A DNA stretch of 64,000 bases from Solen grandis (GCA_021229015.1 CM037784.1:64879223-64943222); one strand, 5' to 3'; counted from the stretch's first letter, positions 12,660-24,743 are shown. Translations and numbers: made by a program. Notes: generated by a model not told the origin, from the sequence alone.

Positions 12660-13110
12660 TGCAATAACGGTGTGATGCAATACGGATGAGTGCTCATATA
12701 GCCGACGGTCCCACTATCACGGTACTAGTATGGTGGAGGCCGATAGACCCCGATAGCAGACATCGGGATGGATCGTGTGCGAACGGGCTCACAAAACACA
12801 TTTTCATATTTCTAGTCCCACATACAAGTTTTAATAACGATTACTGTACGATTCAGATGACAACTTGCCCCGATTCAACACGATACACTTTTTAGAGCAC
12901 GATGTCACCCGACAGAGTTAAGATGTATGCCGATGAGTCCCGATCGAAACACGTTCGACACCAGGAAGGTAACGATAGAGGGTAGAATAGCCGATTGTAT
13001 CACAATTGCACTCGATAGAGTAACGAATGCTAACGATTATACACTTCATACCGGATTGCTTATTGATAGAGCCCGATTGCTTCCCGATCACGCACGATTG
13101 ACCCCGTAGG
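12660..13110 (+). repeat. CGAT-rich cluster (outer)
   Basis: CGAT occurs roughly every 15-25 bp, mostly as CCCGAT, CCGAT or ACGAT on the + strand, with fewer ATCGG forms at the left. This CpG-containing tetranucleotide is rare in the AT-rich surroundings. The spacing is irregular, so this is not a simple satellite. It may be a degenerate tandem or the subterminal motif zone of a transposon. Confidence 0.55.
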
Positions 13111-13261
13111 TGGCGAGGGCGTTTGTGTATTTATTGCCTGGTTTTCTATACAGAGTCAGTTCACTCTCAATCGCTGCCACCCAAACAGCTCTTTTACGAT
13201 TTTTCTTCGATGCTTTTCTGGTAGTGTTTATTATTATTTTCCTGATTGCTTAGCTGTAATT

Positions 13262-13757
13262 GCCAGTTGAGCAGCTGGAGTCTTTTCTTCTCTTGTTTAT
13301 CAAAAGGTCCATCCTGTACCAAGTCTTGAGATAAACTGGTGCTGATCCCATATTTCAGTCCCTACTTATACCAAAATGCCAAGACCGAGAGTATTCTGTG
13401 CTGATATCGGGCTCCCATCGGCCTCTATCGGCATCCAACGGTGTAGATCGTATTTCTATCGGCTACAACCAGTTTATCGTAACATCATCGGTAAGACTCG
13501 TGTCGACTCCGTATTGGACATCATGGTCTATCGTAACGCTTTCTTTAAGAGATCGGGGGTCTTCCGTGTTTGATGTTTCCCGATTACAACACGATGGACC
13601 ATGGAAGACTAACCATGTCATACGATGGATTTACGGAAGCTTTACGATGGCTTTACGATCTGGGCCCGATTCAAAAATGGGCCCGATGCGCAAAGATCGA
13701 GCCCGAAAAGAAGAAGCTGTTTGTTAAAGTCGGGGCCGTATCCGATTTAGCTCAAAC
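13262..13757 (+). repeat. ~500-bp inverted repeat, left arm
   Basis: Begins near CAGTTGAGCAGCTGGA and continues through GATAAACTGGTGCTGA, CAGTCCCTACTTA and AGAGTATTCTGTGCTGATATC. It ends near GAGCCCGAAAAGAAGAAGC and TTTGTTAAAGTCGG. The same series appears in reverse complement at 16786-17285. Inside the arm, ATCGG/ATCGT dominate the first half and CCGAT/ACGAT the second. Frames over this arm (for example 13376-13573) have no counterpart in the other arm and are not called. Confidence 0.8.
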
Positions 13758-16700
13758 TCGCGAAATTCTGGGGACTTTTCGTCGATCTTCGGGAGAAAGT
13801 CCCCGGTGCTTTTACGAACATCGGGATTCATGGCCATTTGTACCCATAGTGAAACATCAGATGTTCAACGGACCAGTCCCATAAGCATAATCATTGTCAA
13901 GTCTCATGGGATGTCAGTCTAATTTTTTAAACCTCAAACATGGGAGCCATAGGTAGTAGAAACAATTTGTGTTTTTCCCATCGACGATTATTTTTTTCCC
14001 CGGGTGGGTCTTAGGCATTTGATCCGTGCCTTCAGTTTCAAAAATATATATCGGATTAAAAAAAAGGGGAAAAATCATTGTATCCTCGGATCAGATACCC
14101 TTCAGATTGCATCATCTCATATACTTTAAAAAAAAACCGGTGGGAGCATGCCCCGAAACCCCTAGCATACATTCAAATTCAGATTTTGCCCCAGGCAGAA
14201 AAATTCTGCGGGGGCCTCATGGCACGAAGAGGGTAAAGTCGCTGATTTTTAAAGGTCCAGCCACAAAGATTTCATTTTCATTATTAGTTAGAATACATGA
14301 GTGTAAAGAACATTCTGTACGATAATATGTTAAAAGTTATTGTAGTTTGTTTGATATCGGTATTGAAAGTGCAAAAATGTCTCAGGTTGAGAAATGATTG
14401 AAGACTTCTCATCCCTTTGCTATGACGTAATCATAGACAAAAACTTGCCGCATATATATCTATTGAACTTCAGTTACTGTAATAATTTCTAAGCTAAATA
14501 CCAAGATGACAATGAACGAATAAGGGTGTTCATGTGTAGCACAATTAATTAATTTTCATTGTATAAAAAATTATAAGTTATATTATATTTGTCTCATTTG
14601 GAACTTACTGGCGGTATATGTAATGAAGAGAGATTCGGGGGGGGGGGTGGGGGCATTATGAAAAAAAAATGTCATTTATGGATGTATTCTAAAATAATTA
14701 TTTGAAGATATTGACATAATTTACGGTGGCATAGAGGTGACATGCACGCAAAAAAAAATATCTCGAGATTTGAGATATTAAATCGAGGATCTGAGAAAGT
14801 AATTCGGATTCGAGATACTTAGTGAGAACTCGAGTTAGTAAGTGTGATTCGAGATATTCAACCAATCTATATTCCGACGATACAAAAGTTGCTTAGGAAG
14901 AAAGTTATCTACCCTTACAAAAAAAGCGCCATTTGTATTATGGATCTAAGGACGTTTGCTAAGCGTGAGATTACGCCATGGTATTGAGAAAATGGAAAAT
15001 AAAAGATAAGGTAACTTAAACTTTTTTAATTCAAAGTTGCTTGAGAGAGTAACATCTCGTGTTTACTTTCAGTTCAGGGGTTGCAGCTGGTTACCAATCA
15101 TTTAAATTTAACAATACTTATATATAGACATCCATAGAAAGTTACACTCAGCTTGCGATTAATTGCAAATGATGTGCAATTTTTCACTCGACAATGACTT
15201 GATAAACAAGGGTTATAGTCTGCTGAGTAATTTACTTTAATGGATGTTGATTGATTAGAAGAGTCGGGAAACCACTTCATACACCATCGTACCCGATTAA
15301 ATATTTTAAGTAATTAAGATTTTAGTTAAAAGCAATTTAATTCGGAAAAAAAGTAAACACAGAAGGGAGGTGAATGTATTAATTAAATATGTATAACTTT
15401 TTATCTTTATTCATCCATTAATTAAAACCATTATGATCAGTAATCATTCAATAAATCATTAGATAGTACTGTATCAATTTAAATGTGTTCATGATGTAAA
15501 TGGCATGCATGATCTCCAATTTGTTACAAGTTTGTGTGCATTTTAATGTAAATTCGTGCTTGTGGAAAGTTAAGTTTCTTTTGAAATAGATCTATTTAAT
15601 AAATTTTGTAATTTTTTTTTAACATTTAAATTTTATATGGTATTTGAATTTAATGCATAAACAGTATATTAATGTAAATGTTAATGAATTTTTTAATGAA
15701 GGGGTATTTTCAACTGTGAATTTTTCTTATTTTTTTATTAAGTACGTTCTTCGATATATGTCGTAAAAATCTCCCTGGCTGGACCCCTAATTTCCCTGGA
15801 AAATCTCAAAATTCTCCCTGGAGACATTACTTGATAAATATGGATGTATGCGATGCGATCACCAGCTCAACCATAGTCCACTTTTGTGTACCGGGAATGT
15901 CTCACACGAAAACAGGACTAGAGAGCGGGTAAAAGGTAATTGCGAGAAATACCGTAGAGCGATTCCATCGGTTTTCCGCATGTATTTCTAATTAGGTAGC
16001 TAAGATGTGTGTTGACTGTCATTTTTATTTAATTTTTCGTCAGCACTCTGCATGTGCTCTATTATATATGGAAGGCTGGGCCGCAATGCGATTTGCATAC
16101 ATGCGAAATGCGGATTACTAATGCGTTTTGTAATTGCGGGAGATTGCTATGCGAATTGCAAATGCTGTAGGTGTTATGGTTATTGTTTGACACATGTTCT
16201 TGTGTGTATTTTATTTATGGTATTAGACTTTTTAGGAAGGGTCTGAGATTGTTGATTTGATCTCACTTTGGAATCTCGGTGTTTCTTGGAGGTGCTCCAT
16301 AACAACTGGAATTGGTTTATTTGGATTTTATTGTCAATGGCCAGTAAAGAGGCACGTTTTTGTTTGCGAACCGCAAAGTTAGACAAAGTTGAATTATGGT
16401 CCCCCGTGCTTGTACGTTTTATAATTTGCTTTTCATGTTAAACATGTTTTTATGCGAGTGTATGTTAATTATCTATTTGTCTAGAAGCGCTGTTTGAGTT
16501 ATTGGCTTTATTATGGTTTCGCGCGCTTTGTTGCGGACATTAGAGTATCGGACTCCTCGAGTCGGGGTGACGTCATTTGGATTATTTTTAATTGTTTAAG
16601 GTGTTTCCTCGTAACCTTTTTGTTTATAGCCAATGTATGGTATTGGTACGGTCCATATTTCGTTTGGTGGGGCCCGATCGACACCCCGATTTCGAGGGAT

Positions 16701-16785
16701 CGGGAGGAAAACATATAAAGACTTTCGCGATGAAAACGTAACGCCATCGTGATACGTTCGTTTGTCTTCTTTGGGCCATCAGTAT
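13758..16785. other. Spacer between inverted-repeat arms
   Basis: About 3 kb of better-quality, AT-rich unique-looking sequence. It holds a short ~21-bp tandem repeat at 14758-14862, a G run at ~14637-14647, and ATGCG/GCGATTTGC-like phrases at 16080-16165. A second CGAT-rich zone (16660-16790) adjoins the right arm. Longest frames are ~100 codons with no recognised motif, so no transposase or other protein is called. Confidence 0.5.
14758..14862 (+). repeat. ~21-bp degenerate tandem repeat
   Basis: About five units of 18-22 bp, each with a TCGAGAT or TCGAGTT core followed by a TACTTAGT/TAGTAAGT-like tail (for example GGATTCGAGATACTTAGTG). Divergence between units is substantial. Confidence 0.6.
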
Positions 16786-17285
16786 GGTCTGAATCAATCG
16801 GCATAGGCCGACTTTTTAACAAACATGCTTTTCTTTTCGGGCTCGATGTGCTGCATCGGGCCATTTTTGAATCGGGCCAGAATGTAAAGCATGTAAAGCT
16901 TCAGTAAATCTTCGTTGACATGGTTAGTCTTCCTTGGTCCATCGTGATGTAATCGGGAAACATAAACCACGGAAGACCCCGATCTCCATAAGGAATGCGT
17001 TACGATAGACCATGATGTCAATTCGGAGTCGACACGGAGTCTTACCGATGATGTTACGATAAACTGTGTTGTAGCCGATAGAGATACGATTTACACGTTG
17101 GATGGATAGAGGCCGATGGGAGCACGATATCAGCACAGAATACTCTCGGTATTGGCATTTTGGTTTAAGTAGGGACTGAAATATGGGTTCAGCACCAGTT
17201 TATCTCAAGGACTTGGTACGGATGACTTTTGATAAACAGAGAAGAGAAAAAAGGATCCAGCTGCTCAACTGGTTATTCAGGCATT
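16786..17285 (-). repeat. ~500-bp inverted repeat, right arm
   Basis: Reverse complement of 13262-13757. Reading inward from 17272 on the minus strand gives CCAGTTGAGCAGCTGGA, TTTATCAAAAG, GAGATAAACTGGTGCTGA, CAGTCCCTACTTA and AGAGTATTCTGTGCTGATATC, ending with GAGCCCGAAAAGAAAAGC and TTTGTTAAAAAGTCGG. Similarity fades a few bases beyond 17285 and inside 16786. The two arms could form a large stem with a ~3-kb loop. Confidence 0.8.
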
Positions 17286-18940
17286 TTTTAATATGTTTTC
17301 TTTGATTTTTTTTAAATTTTTTTATAGTAGGAAAAATTTTAGGGTTCATCCCTTCAAAAGTTTTGTTTTAAATAGAAAGAAAACAATCAGTTTTTTTGTG
17401 ATTATTTGAATTTTAAAGAAATTTCATTTTGGTATGAATAATTCAAATTTTTTGATTTTGTCTTATTTGATTGTTTTTTTCCATTTCATGTGAATTAGAT
17501 TGAGTAAGTAGGGGTTTTTGGGTTGACTAAAGTTTTATTTAGTGGGGCTAGATGGTCTTTTGTCGGGGTGTTTTGGTTCTTTGAATTTAGGATTATTAAT
17601 TTGTAATTTTCACTGTTTATTTTTTATATTGTATAGGTGCAGTATAGAATTTAAATTTTTTTTTATGTATTTGATTGATTGGGGCAATGATAACCCGATA
17701 ATTTGGCTTAGTATTTTAGTGGTTATAGTTTTGGGGTTTGTTTGTTTGGGTAAGTTGGTATTTTGGTATACATGAAGTTTCCCGATTGGATTATTAGTGT
17801 TTTTTGTTTTTTTGTTTTTTGTTTTTTAAATGTATGGTAAAGGTAAAAATGGTTTGTTAATTTAGGTTTTCAGTTATGGTTAAACCATTGCTGGTTAAGT
17901 TTTAATGTTAAGGAGCTTGTAAGTTTTTTTAAAAGTGTAATGTGTAAAGTAAGAACTTGAGTTCACATGGTGAAATTAAAGGAAAGATGTGAGTAAAACA
18001 GAAAGAAATTTTTTTTGTAAGTGTATGAAATTGCAAAATAAGTAAAGGTAAATGGGGTGTGATGTTAATTTTTAAAATTTGATCTGTTTAAAAAGAAAAG
18101 ACTTTTTTTTTTGCTGGGTGAGAAGAATAAATTTTTTTTTTTTTTCTGTGAAGAAATTTAAATTTAAGATTTGGGGGCCCCCGGGGGGAGTGAAAATACT
18201 ATTTTGCTCAATATTGAAAAATAGTGAGGGTATCCTAAGCATGGTGTCAGGTAACATAATGTTTAGGATTGTGCAAGTTTTTTGTCTTCTTTATCAAAAA
18301 TTTTGGTAATTTTGAAGTGACCCCCTTTTTTTCAAAAATGTCATTCCCCCGTATAGTGACTTGGGCTTTTTTAAATTTGTTGTTAATGGGAGTGAAAATA
18401 AATGATAAAAGTAATTTTGCCTGATAATCTGGTTTTCAGGCCCAATAATAACAGATTTGCAGGGAGAAAATTTTTCAGGGTTAATTATAGTTTTAGCAAA
18501 GTTTTAGTGCAATAGCCCACAAAGAAATGAGTGGGCATGTATTTTTTTTGGTTGTACTTTAAAAAAAAAGGCCCCCCCCCAAAGAAAAAAAAACAAAAGT
18601 ATTATATATCAAGGTGTGTTCAAATGTTTAAGTTTGGTGATGTGAATTTGGTTTTGGGGATTTATTTTTAAAAAGCTTTTAAAAAAAAAAGACAAAAAGA
18701 TGCAAAAATTGACCCCCATTTTTTGGCCCCACCAAATTTTTGGGGGGAAATAGATTTAGTCGTGTGTATTCTTTTGTTGTTTGTCTGATCTTTTTATAGG
18801 TTTTACCTTTTCATTTAAGCTTTTTTTCTTAGCCCCCTGAGCACATGTGTCGGATGAGGGAAGACGGAAGTATTACCCCCCAATTTTTTGTTTTTCCCCC
18901 TAGATTTTTTTTCAAAATTAAATTTCGATTTATGAGAAGT
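17286..18940. other. T-rich sequence, no gene seen
   Basis: The + strand is markedly T/G-rich with few C. The frame at 17542-17775 (hydrophobic, F/L/I-rich) reflects this bias, and no signal or domain was recognised. Base runs increase after 18.1 kb. Confidence 0.45.
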
Positions 18941-19570
18941 TTACTTTTAATATTTTGGGCCAAGTTGGGTTATGTGTATCGTATTAGGTCAAAGGGTTTT
19001 GGCCCCTTTTTTTAAAAAGACAGTTTTCATTTGTTTGCAGTTTTCTTTTTTCTTAAGAAATATTTCAAATTTTGAAATGTTTTTAAAAATATTTGCCAAG
19101 TTGCTTATGGTGATAAGGATATTGGGTTTAAGATTTATCCTTTTTTTATATTAAAAAGCCGGATTTATTATTTGATTAAGTCTTATTTTTAAAAGAATAT
19201 TTTCAAATTTATGACAATGTTTTTTTTTTATTTTTGGGCCAAGTTCAATTAGGTGATTGGGTTTTAGGTCGGGTTTATCCCCCTTTTTTAATATTAAAAT
19301 CCCAAAATTTTCCCGTTTGTTTGCACTTGGATTTTATTTTTTAAAGAATTCTTCAAAATTTAGGGAACTTTTTTTAAAATTTAATTATTGTTGAAAATTG
19401 GTTTGGTAGGATTTAAAGCTTTAAATATAAAAAAAGCCATTTTATTACACTTAGCATTTCTTTCTGAAGAAAAATGTTTATACTTTTCTTTCAGCCAAGT
19501 TCGTTTTGGGTGATATGTTTTTTGTTAGGAGTTAGATTTTAATGTTTAAATTTGAGTTTAAACCCCATTT
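18940..19570 (+). repeat. ~140-bp tandem repeat
   Basis: GCCAAGTT-like phrases occur near 18960, 19095, 19239, (degenerate) 19390 and 19495. Each is followed by GTGAT and TATTGGGTTT-like text, a TTTATCC segment, ATATTAAAA, and then TTTGTTTGCA. Spacing is ~135-145 bp, shorter at the right edge. About four to five degenerate units lie just upstream of the first macrosatellite module. Confidence 0.55.
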
Positions 19571-19879
19571 CAAAGTTAGTTGACTTAATTTGCACGGCAT
19601 TGTTTGTTGAGATTTATAAACGCCCTTAAATTATGTATTAAAGTAAACTATTTTTATGTTAGTAATTGTAAGGAATAAAGTCAGTTTTTTGGTAAACTTT
19701 TGGGGCCCATCTTGGCTTCTTGTTTTAAGAAAAAATCCCCATTTTTAGATAGGGGGTTAAAATGTTAATCATTGTTTTTTAAATTTTATGCAATTAATGG
19801 TGTAAAATATATTTCATGTTGGGTGAACATTAAAATTGGTTTTTTGGGCCCAGTTTCCTTTGGTTTAGATTTTTTTTTA

Positions 19880-20690
19880 TGAAGTTGACTTCAATTTTTT
19901 TGAATCTGTTTAGGGTTAAAGATTTCAATTTCGATTGAAAACGCCCTAGTTTCTGAGAATTGTTTGTGTGTAAAATGGGATGTGAGGTTTGGTGTGGGGG
20001 TGTTTACCTCCCGCTCAGTGTGGTCATACCCCGTGGTAAATGACGTCATTTTTTAAATAAACATAAAATTTTTGCATTTGATTGAAAAGAAAAAAGTTTA
20101 AGTATTTTCTTTTTTCAGGGTTTTTAAAGAGTTAGGATGCGAGCGGAAAATTGTGCCCACATAAGTTCTAAAGTTTCTTTGTAGATGTTTATTATTTCCC
20201 AAAAATTGGGAAAACATGTTTGTGTTGCCCAAAAAAATTAGAAACGAAGGTTTTAGAATGTGAGGAAAATGTACATGGGAAAAAAATCATGGAACCCATG
20301 GGTTGGGCAAATTTTTTGTTCACATGAGCTATATGATTTAAAATTGATAAGAAAAAAAAATATTACTTTAAATTTTCCCTTTAAATCAGTTTTAAAAATT
20401 TGTTTTCGATTAGCTTAGGGAAAGAGTATTTACCCCGTGGTATGGCCCCTTTGGTGGAGAGTTTTGGTGAAAAAGGGGGATTTTTTTCCCCCGCCCTATA
20501 TGCCTCCATGGTAAGCCCACTCAGTGCCTCCCCGTGGGGACCCCGTCAATGAGGATTTGTGTCCCCAGGTAAAATGTAAGGGGATTCAAGAATTAAAATT
20601 TGGTTTTTGGAAAAAGTTAAATATCCAATTTTCTTCCTATTAAAAGAGGGAAAATTTTTCAAAGATTTATATTTGGATAGGGTTGGTTTT
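19880..20690 (+). repeat. Palindromic module, copy 1
   Basis: Copy 1 of the ~0.9-kb module repeated at 24.7, 34.0 and 40.2 kb. Its left arm (~20012-20228) carries CATACCCCGTGGTA and TGACGTCA. Its right arm (~20240-20455) has the matching reverse-complement order around a centre near 20234. It carries more homopolymer inflation than copies 2-4 and lacks their recognisable 5' lead-in (ATTTCATGTATGC..GTGTTTCAT), so its left edge is uncertain. It is followed directly by the first array of ~110-bp units. Confidence 0.75.
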
Positions 20691-20699
20691 TATATGTAG

Positions 20700-23323
20700 T
20701 AATGAAATAGTCCCGACTCTTTTTTTACTTTTATGAGTGGGGCAAAATTTTTCAAGTGAAATTTTTTTAATTTTGTTTTGGGGTCTTTACTGATAGTCAA
20801 GTCCACCCTATTCTTATATTATGGAGTGGGGCGAAAATTATTTAAAACAGTTATATTTGATAGGTTTTGTTTTTTTGGGTTTTATAGAGGATGAATAGCA
20901 AAGTTCCCTATTTTTACTACAAATGGAGTGGGGCAACTTTATTTAAAAAAAATTTATTGAGGTTTTGTTTTGGGTCTTCAACGTGTTACTGAAAAAGTCA
21001 GTTCCCCTATTTTTTACAAAAAGGATGGGGCAAAATTTATTTTTAAAACAAAAATATTTTGTTGGGTTTTGTTTTGGGTTTTAGTAGTACTGAATGTCAA
21101 GTTCACCCTATTTCTTGATAATATGGAGGGGGACAAAATTTATTTAAATACTTATATTTTGAAGTTTTGTTTTGGGTTCTTCATCGTAGTTTAATGGAAA
21201 CTAGTCAGTTCACCTATTTCTACTACATATGGAGTTGGGCAAATTATTTAAATAGTTATATTTGATAGGTTTTGTTTTGGGTCTTCATACGTAGTTATGA
21301 AATAGTCAGTCACTCCCCTTTTCTTACTACATATGGAGTGGAACAAAATTTTCTTTCAGTTTTGTTATATTCTGATAGATTTGTTTGGGTCTTCATAACA
21401 TAGTTACTGAAATTGTCAGCTCACCCCTTAATTTTTATTAAATATGGAAGTTGGGCAACAAAGCAACAAACACAACAAACAACCACAAATACCAAACAAA
21501 TAAAGCAAACAACAACCAAAGCACACAAAAATATATACCAAACACACAAAACATAAAAAAATTTATTAAATATATATTCTGATTGTTTTGTTTTGGGTCA
21601 TCATACGTGTTACTGAAATAGTCCAGTTTCAACCATTTTCTTTACCAAATGGAGTTTGGGGCAAAATTTCTTTAATACAATCTTATGTTGATAGGTTTTG
21701 TTTTGGGGTTTATATGTGGTTACAGAAATAGTCAGTTCACCTATTTCTTTATAAATGGTGTGGGCAAAAGTTATTTCAATACAATATATTCTGATAGGTT
21801 TTGTTTGGGGATCTTATTTTTAGTTACTGAAATAGTCCAGGTTACCTATTTTCTTCTGATATGGAGTTGGGCAAATTTCTTTAATAGTTATATTCTGTTA
21901 GGTTTGGTTTTGGGTTAATACGTAGTTGTTACTGGGATATAGTCCAGTTCAACCTATTTCTTGTACCAAATGGAGTGGGGGGACATATTTATTTCATACC
22001 ATTCATATTCTGATTGGTTTTGTTTTGGGTTTCATATGTAGTTACTGTTTAATAGTTCCAGTTAACCCTTTATTACTTACTACTATGGTGTTGGCAACCA
22101 ATATTTTTTTAAAAAAGTTATATTTGATAGGTTTTGTTTGGTCTTCTTACATAGTTAATGAAATAGTCAGTTCACCCCTATTCTTACTTGGTATGGAGTT
22201 GGGCAAAATAATTTTAAATACAGTATATTCTGATAGGTTTTGTTTTGCGGTTTCATATGTTGTTTTCTGAAATAGTCCAGTTCATCCCCCTATTTCTTAC
22301 TACATATGGAGTTGGGCAAAATTTATTTAATAGTTATTTTCTGATAGCTTTTGTTTTGGGTCTTTCTTACGTAGTTACTGAAATAGCAAGTTCACCCATA
22401 TTTCTTATACAAATGGAGTGGGGAATTTATTTAAATAATATTATTTGATAGGTTTTGTTTTGGATTTATTGTAGTTACTGAATAGTCAGTTCACCCTATT
22501 TCTTATGCATATGGAGTTGGGCAAATTTCGTTAAATAGTTATATTTGATAGGTTTGTTTTTGGGTCTTCATACTTAGTTACTGATTTAGTCCAGTCCACC
22601 ACTATTTCTTGCTACAAATGGGTGGGGCCAAATTTTATTTAAATACAATCTTATTTGGTAGGTTGTGTTTTGGGTCTTCATATGTATTTACTGTTTATGT
22701 CCAGTTCACCCCTATTTCTTACTAAATATGGAGTTGGGCAAAATTTCTTTAAAAAGTTTATATTAGGATAGTTTTGTTTTGGGTCTTCATACATAGTTAC
22801 TGATATAGATCAGTTCACCCCCTATTTTTATAGTATTGGAGTTGGGGCAAAAAATTAATTTAAATACAGTCATATATGATAGGTTTTGTTTTGGGTCTTC
22901 ATATGTAGTTACTGAAAAAGTCGTTTCACCCCCTATTTTTATAATATGGTAGTATGGGCAATATTTCTTTAATTAGTTATATTTGATAGCTTTTGTTTGG
23001 GTATTATACGTGTTATGAAATAGTCAGTTCATCCGTATTTCTTACTATTTGGAGTTGGGGCAAAATTCATTTAAATACAGTTATATTGATTAGTTTTGTT
23101 TTGGGTCTTCATTACATAGTTATTGAAAATAGTCCAGTTCACCCCCTATTTCTTCCTACTTATGGAGTTTGGGCAATATTCATTTTAAATACAGTCATTA
23201 TTCTGATTAGCGTTTTGTTTTGGGTGTCAAATTTAGTTATACTGAAATAGTTCCAGTTCACCATATTTCTTACTTATTTAAAGTGGAGGGAAAATTTCTT
23301 GTATGCAAGTGAGTTCTGTTTTT
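20700..23323 (+). repeat. ~110-bp satellite array 1
   Basis: Roughly 24 units judged from length. The consensus order is CACCCCTATTTCTTACTAC, ATATGGAGTTGGGCAAAA, TTTAAATA..TTATATTCTGATAGG, TTTTGTTTTGGGTCTTCAT, ACGTAGTTACTGAAATAGTC. The first units after the module are diverged and later units more uniform. The array ends in GTGGAGGGAAAATTTCTTGTATGC, the terminal form shared with arrays 2 and 3, and is then cut by an inserted element at 23324. An A/C-rich interruption lies at 21456-21561. The unit length is not a multiple of three and frames drift, so the peptides here are not genes. Confidence 0.9.
21456..21561 (+). repeat. CAA-rich interruption inside array 1
   Basis: Between GGAAGTTGGGCAA and TTTATTAAATATA the expected few bases are replaced by ~105 bp of CAACAAACA/ACCAAACA-type sequence, almost free of G and T. 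It sits exactly at the GGGCAAAATTT point of the unit, suggesting local expansion of the CAAAA segment or a read artefact. Confidence 0.7.
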
Positions 23324-24743
23324 TAGTCACTGAGCATAGTCCGGGTTGAGCTTTGGGTTACTTGATTGTCGTCCGGCGTGTCCGTCGTCGTTCAACAATT
23401 TTGATGTTTAACACTGAGGCCCATTTTGACTCATCTTCCTAAACTTGGTCAGGGAATGTTTTGTCTTGGTGTATCTTGAACTTTCGAAAATGGGTCAGGT
23501 TGAATCAAAAAGTAGGTCAGTAGGTCAAATTAGAAAAAAATTTGTTTACACATAGAGGGCCAATTTTGATCAAATCTTTCAAACTTGGTAGAATGTTTGT
23601 CTTGAGGATATTCTTGAAACCTTTCGAAAATGGTGCTGTTGGCTCAAGAAGTAGGTCAGTAGGTCAAATCTTAGAAAAATTCTTGTTTACACTAGAGGCA
23701 ACAAAATTTTGATCCAATCTTCACTCAAACTTGGTCAGAATGTTTGGTCTGTTGATCTTTGACCTTTGAAAATGGGTCAGGTTGGTCAAATAAGTAGGTC
23801 AGTAGGTTCAAAATCTTAGAAAATATCTTGTTTACACACTAGAGGCCACTTTGATCCACATTCTTCCTAAACTTGTAAGAATTGTTTGTCTGGTGTTATC
23901 TTGAACCCTCCATTTCGGAAAATGGGTCTGGGTTGGTTCAAAAGTAGGTCAGTAGGTAAAATCTTAGAAAAATCTTGTTTACACACTAGAGGCCAAATTT
24001 GATCCAATCTTCTTCAACTTGGTGAATGTTTGTCTTGATGATAATTTGATCCCCTTTCGAAAAATGGGTCAGGTGGGATAAAAAAGTAGGTCAGTAGGTA
24101 AATCTTAGAAATATCTTGTTTACACACACTAGAGCACAATTTTGATCAGTCTTCCCTTAAAATTGGTCAGAGTTTGTCTTGATGATATTTTGAACCCTAT
24201 CGAAAATGGCGGTAGGTTGATCAAAAGGTAGGTCGGTAGGTCAATTCTTTTAGAAAAATTTGTTTACAAATAGAGGCCACTATGTTGATCCAATCTTCTC
24301 AAACTTGGTCAGATGTTTGTCTTGATGATATTTGAACCCTTTCGAAAATGGGTGGTTGGAATCAAAAAGTAGGGTCAGTGGTCAAATCTTAGAAAAATTA
24401 TTGTTTCACACTGAAGGCAAGTTTTGATGCAAATTTCTCAAAATTGGTCAGATTGTTTGTCATGAGATATTCGAACAGTTTGAAAATGGGTGGGGTGGAT
24501 AGAAATGTAGGTCAGTAGGTCAATTTTAGAAACAATCTTGTTTATATCTGAGGGAAAATTTTTGGTCACAATCATCCTCAAACCTTTGGCAGAATTGTTT
24601 GTCTTGATGTTATCTTTTGTGGATGGGGTCAGAAAAATTCCTGAACTTGTTTCACTCGTCATCTTAATGCTAAAGCAATCTGTTTGTACAGCAATGAATG
24701 ATAGTTTACTTAGGTGAGCGATTAGGGTGCCATCTTGGCCTTG
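23324..24743 (+). mobile_element. Bivalve-type non-autonomous element with internal tandem repeats
   Basis: Starts with TAGTCACTGAGC..GAGCTTTGGGTTACTTG and a GTCCGTCGTCGTTC string. It continues as about nine ~143-bp units, each with TTGTTTACACACTAGAGGCC, TTTTGATCCAATCTTC, AACTTGGTCAGAATG, TTTGTCTTGATGAT, CTTTCGAAAATGGGTCAGG and AGGTCAGTAGGTCA. It ends near TTACTTAGGTGAGCGATTAG and CATCTTGGCCTTG. The start (a degraded GCTCACCTGAGC) and end (TAGGTGAGC) look like short terminal inverted repeats. Copies of this type are common in bivalve genomes (from memory, no search run). It interrupts the array-module junction: the flanks GAGTTCTGTTTTTT and TTGTTTGTGTTTCAT are continuous in the homologous sites at ~34.05 and ~40.17 kb. 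No transposase is encoded; antisense frames such as 24438-24755 are shadows. Confidence 0.75.
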
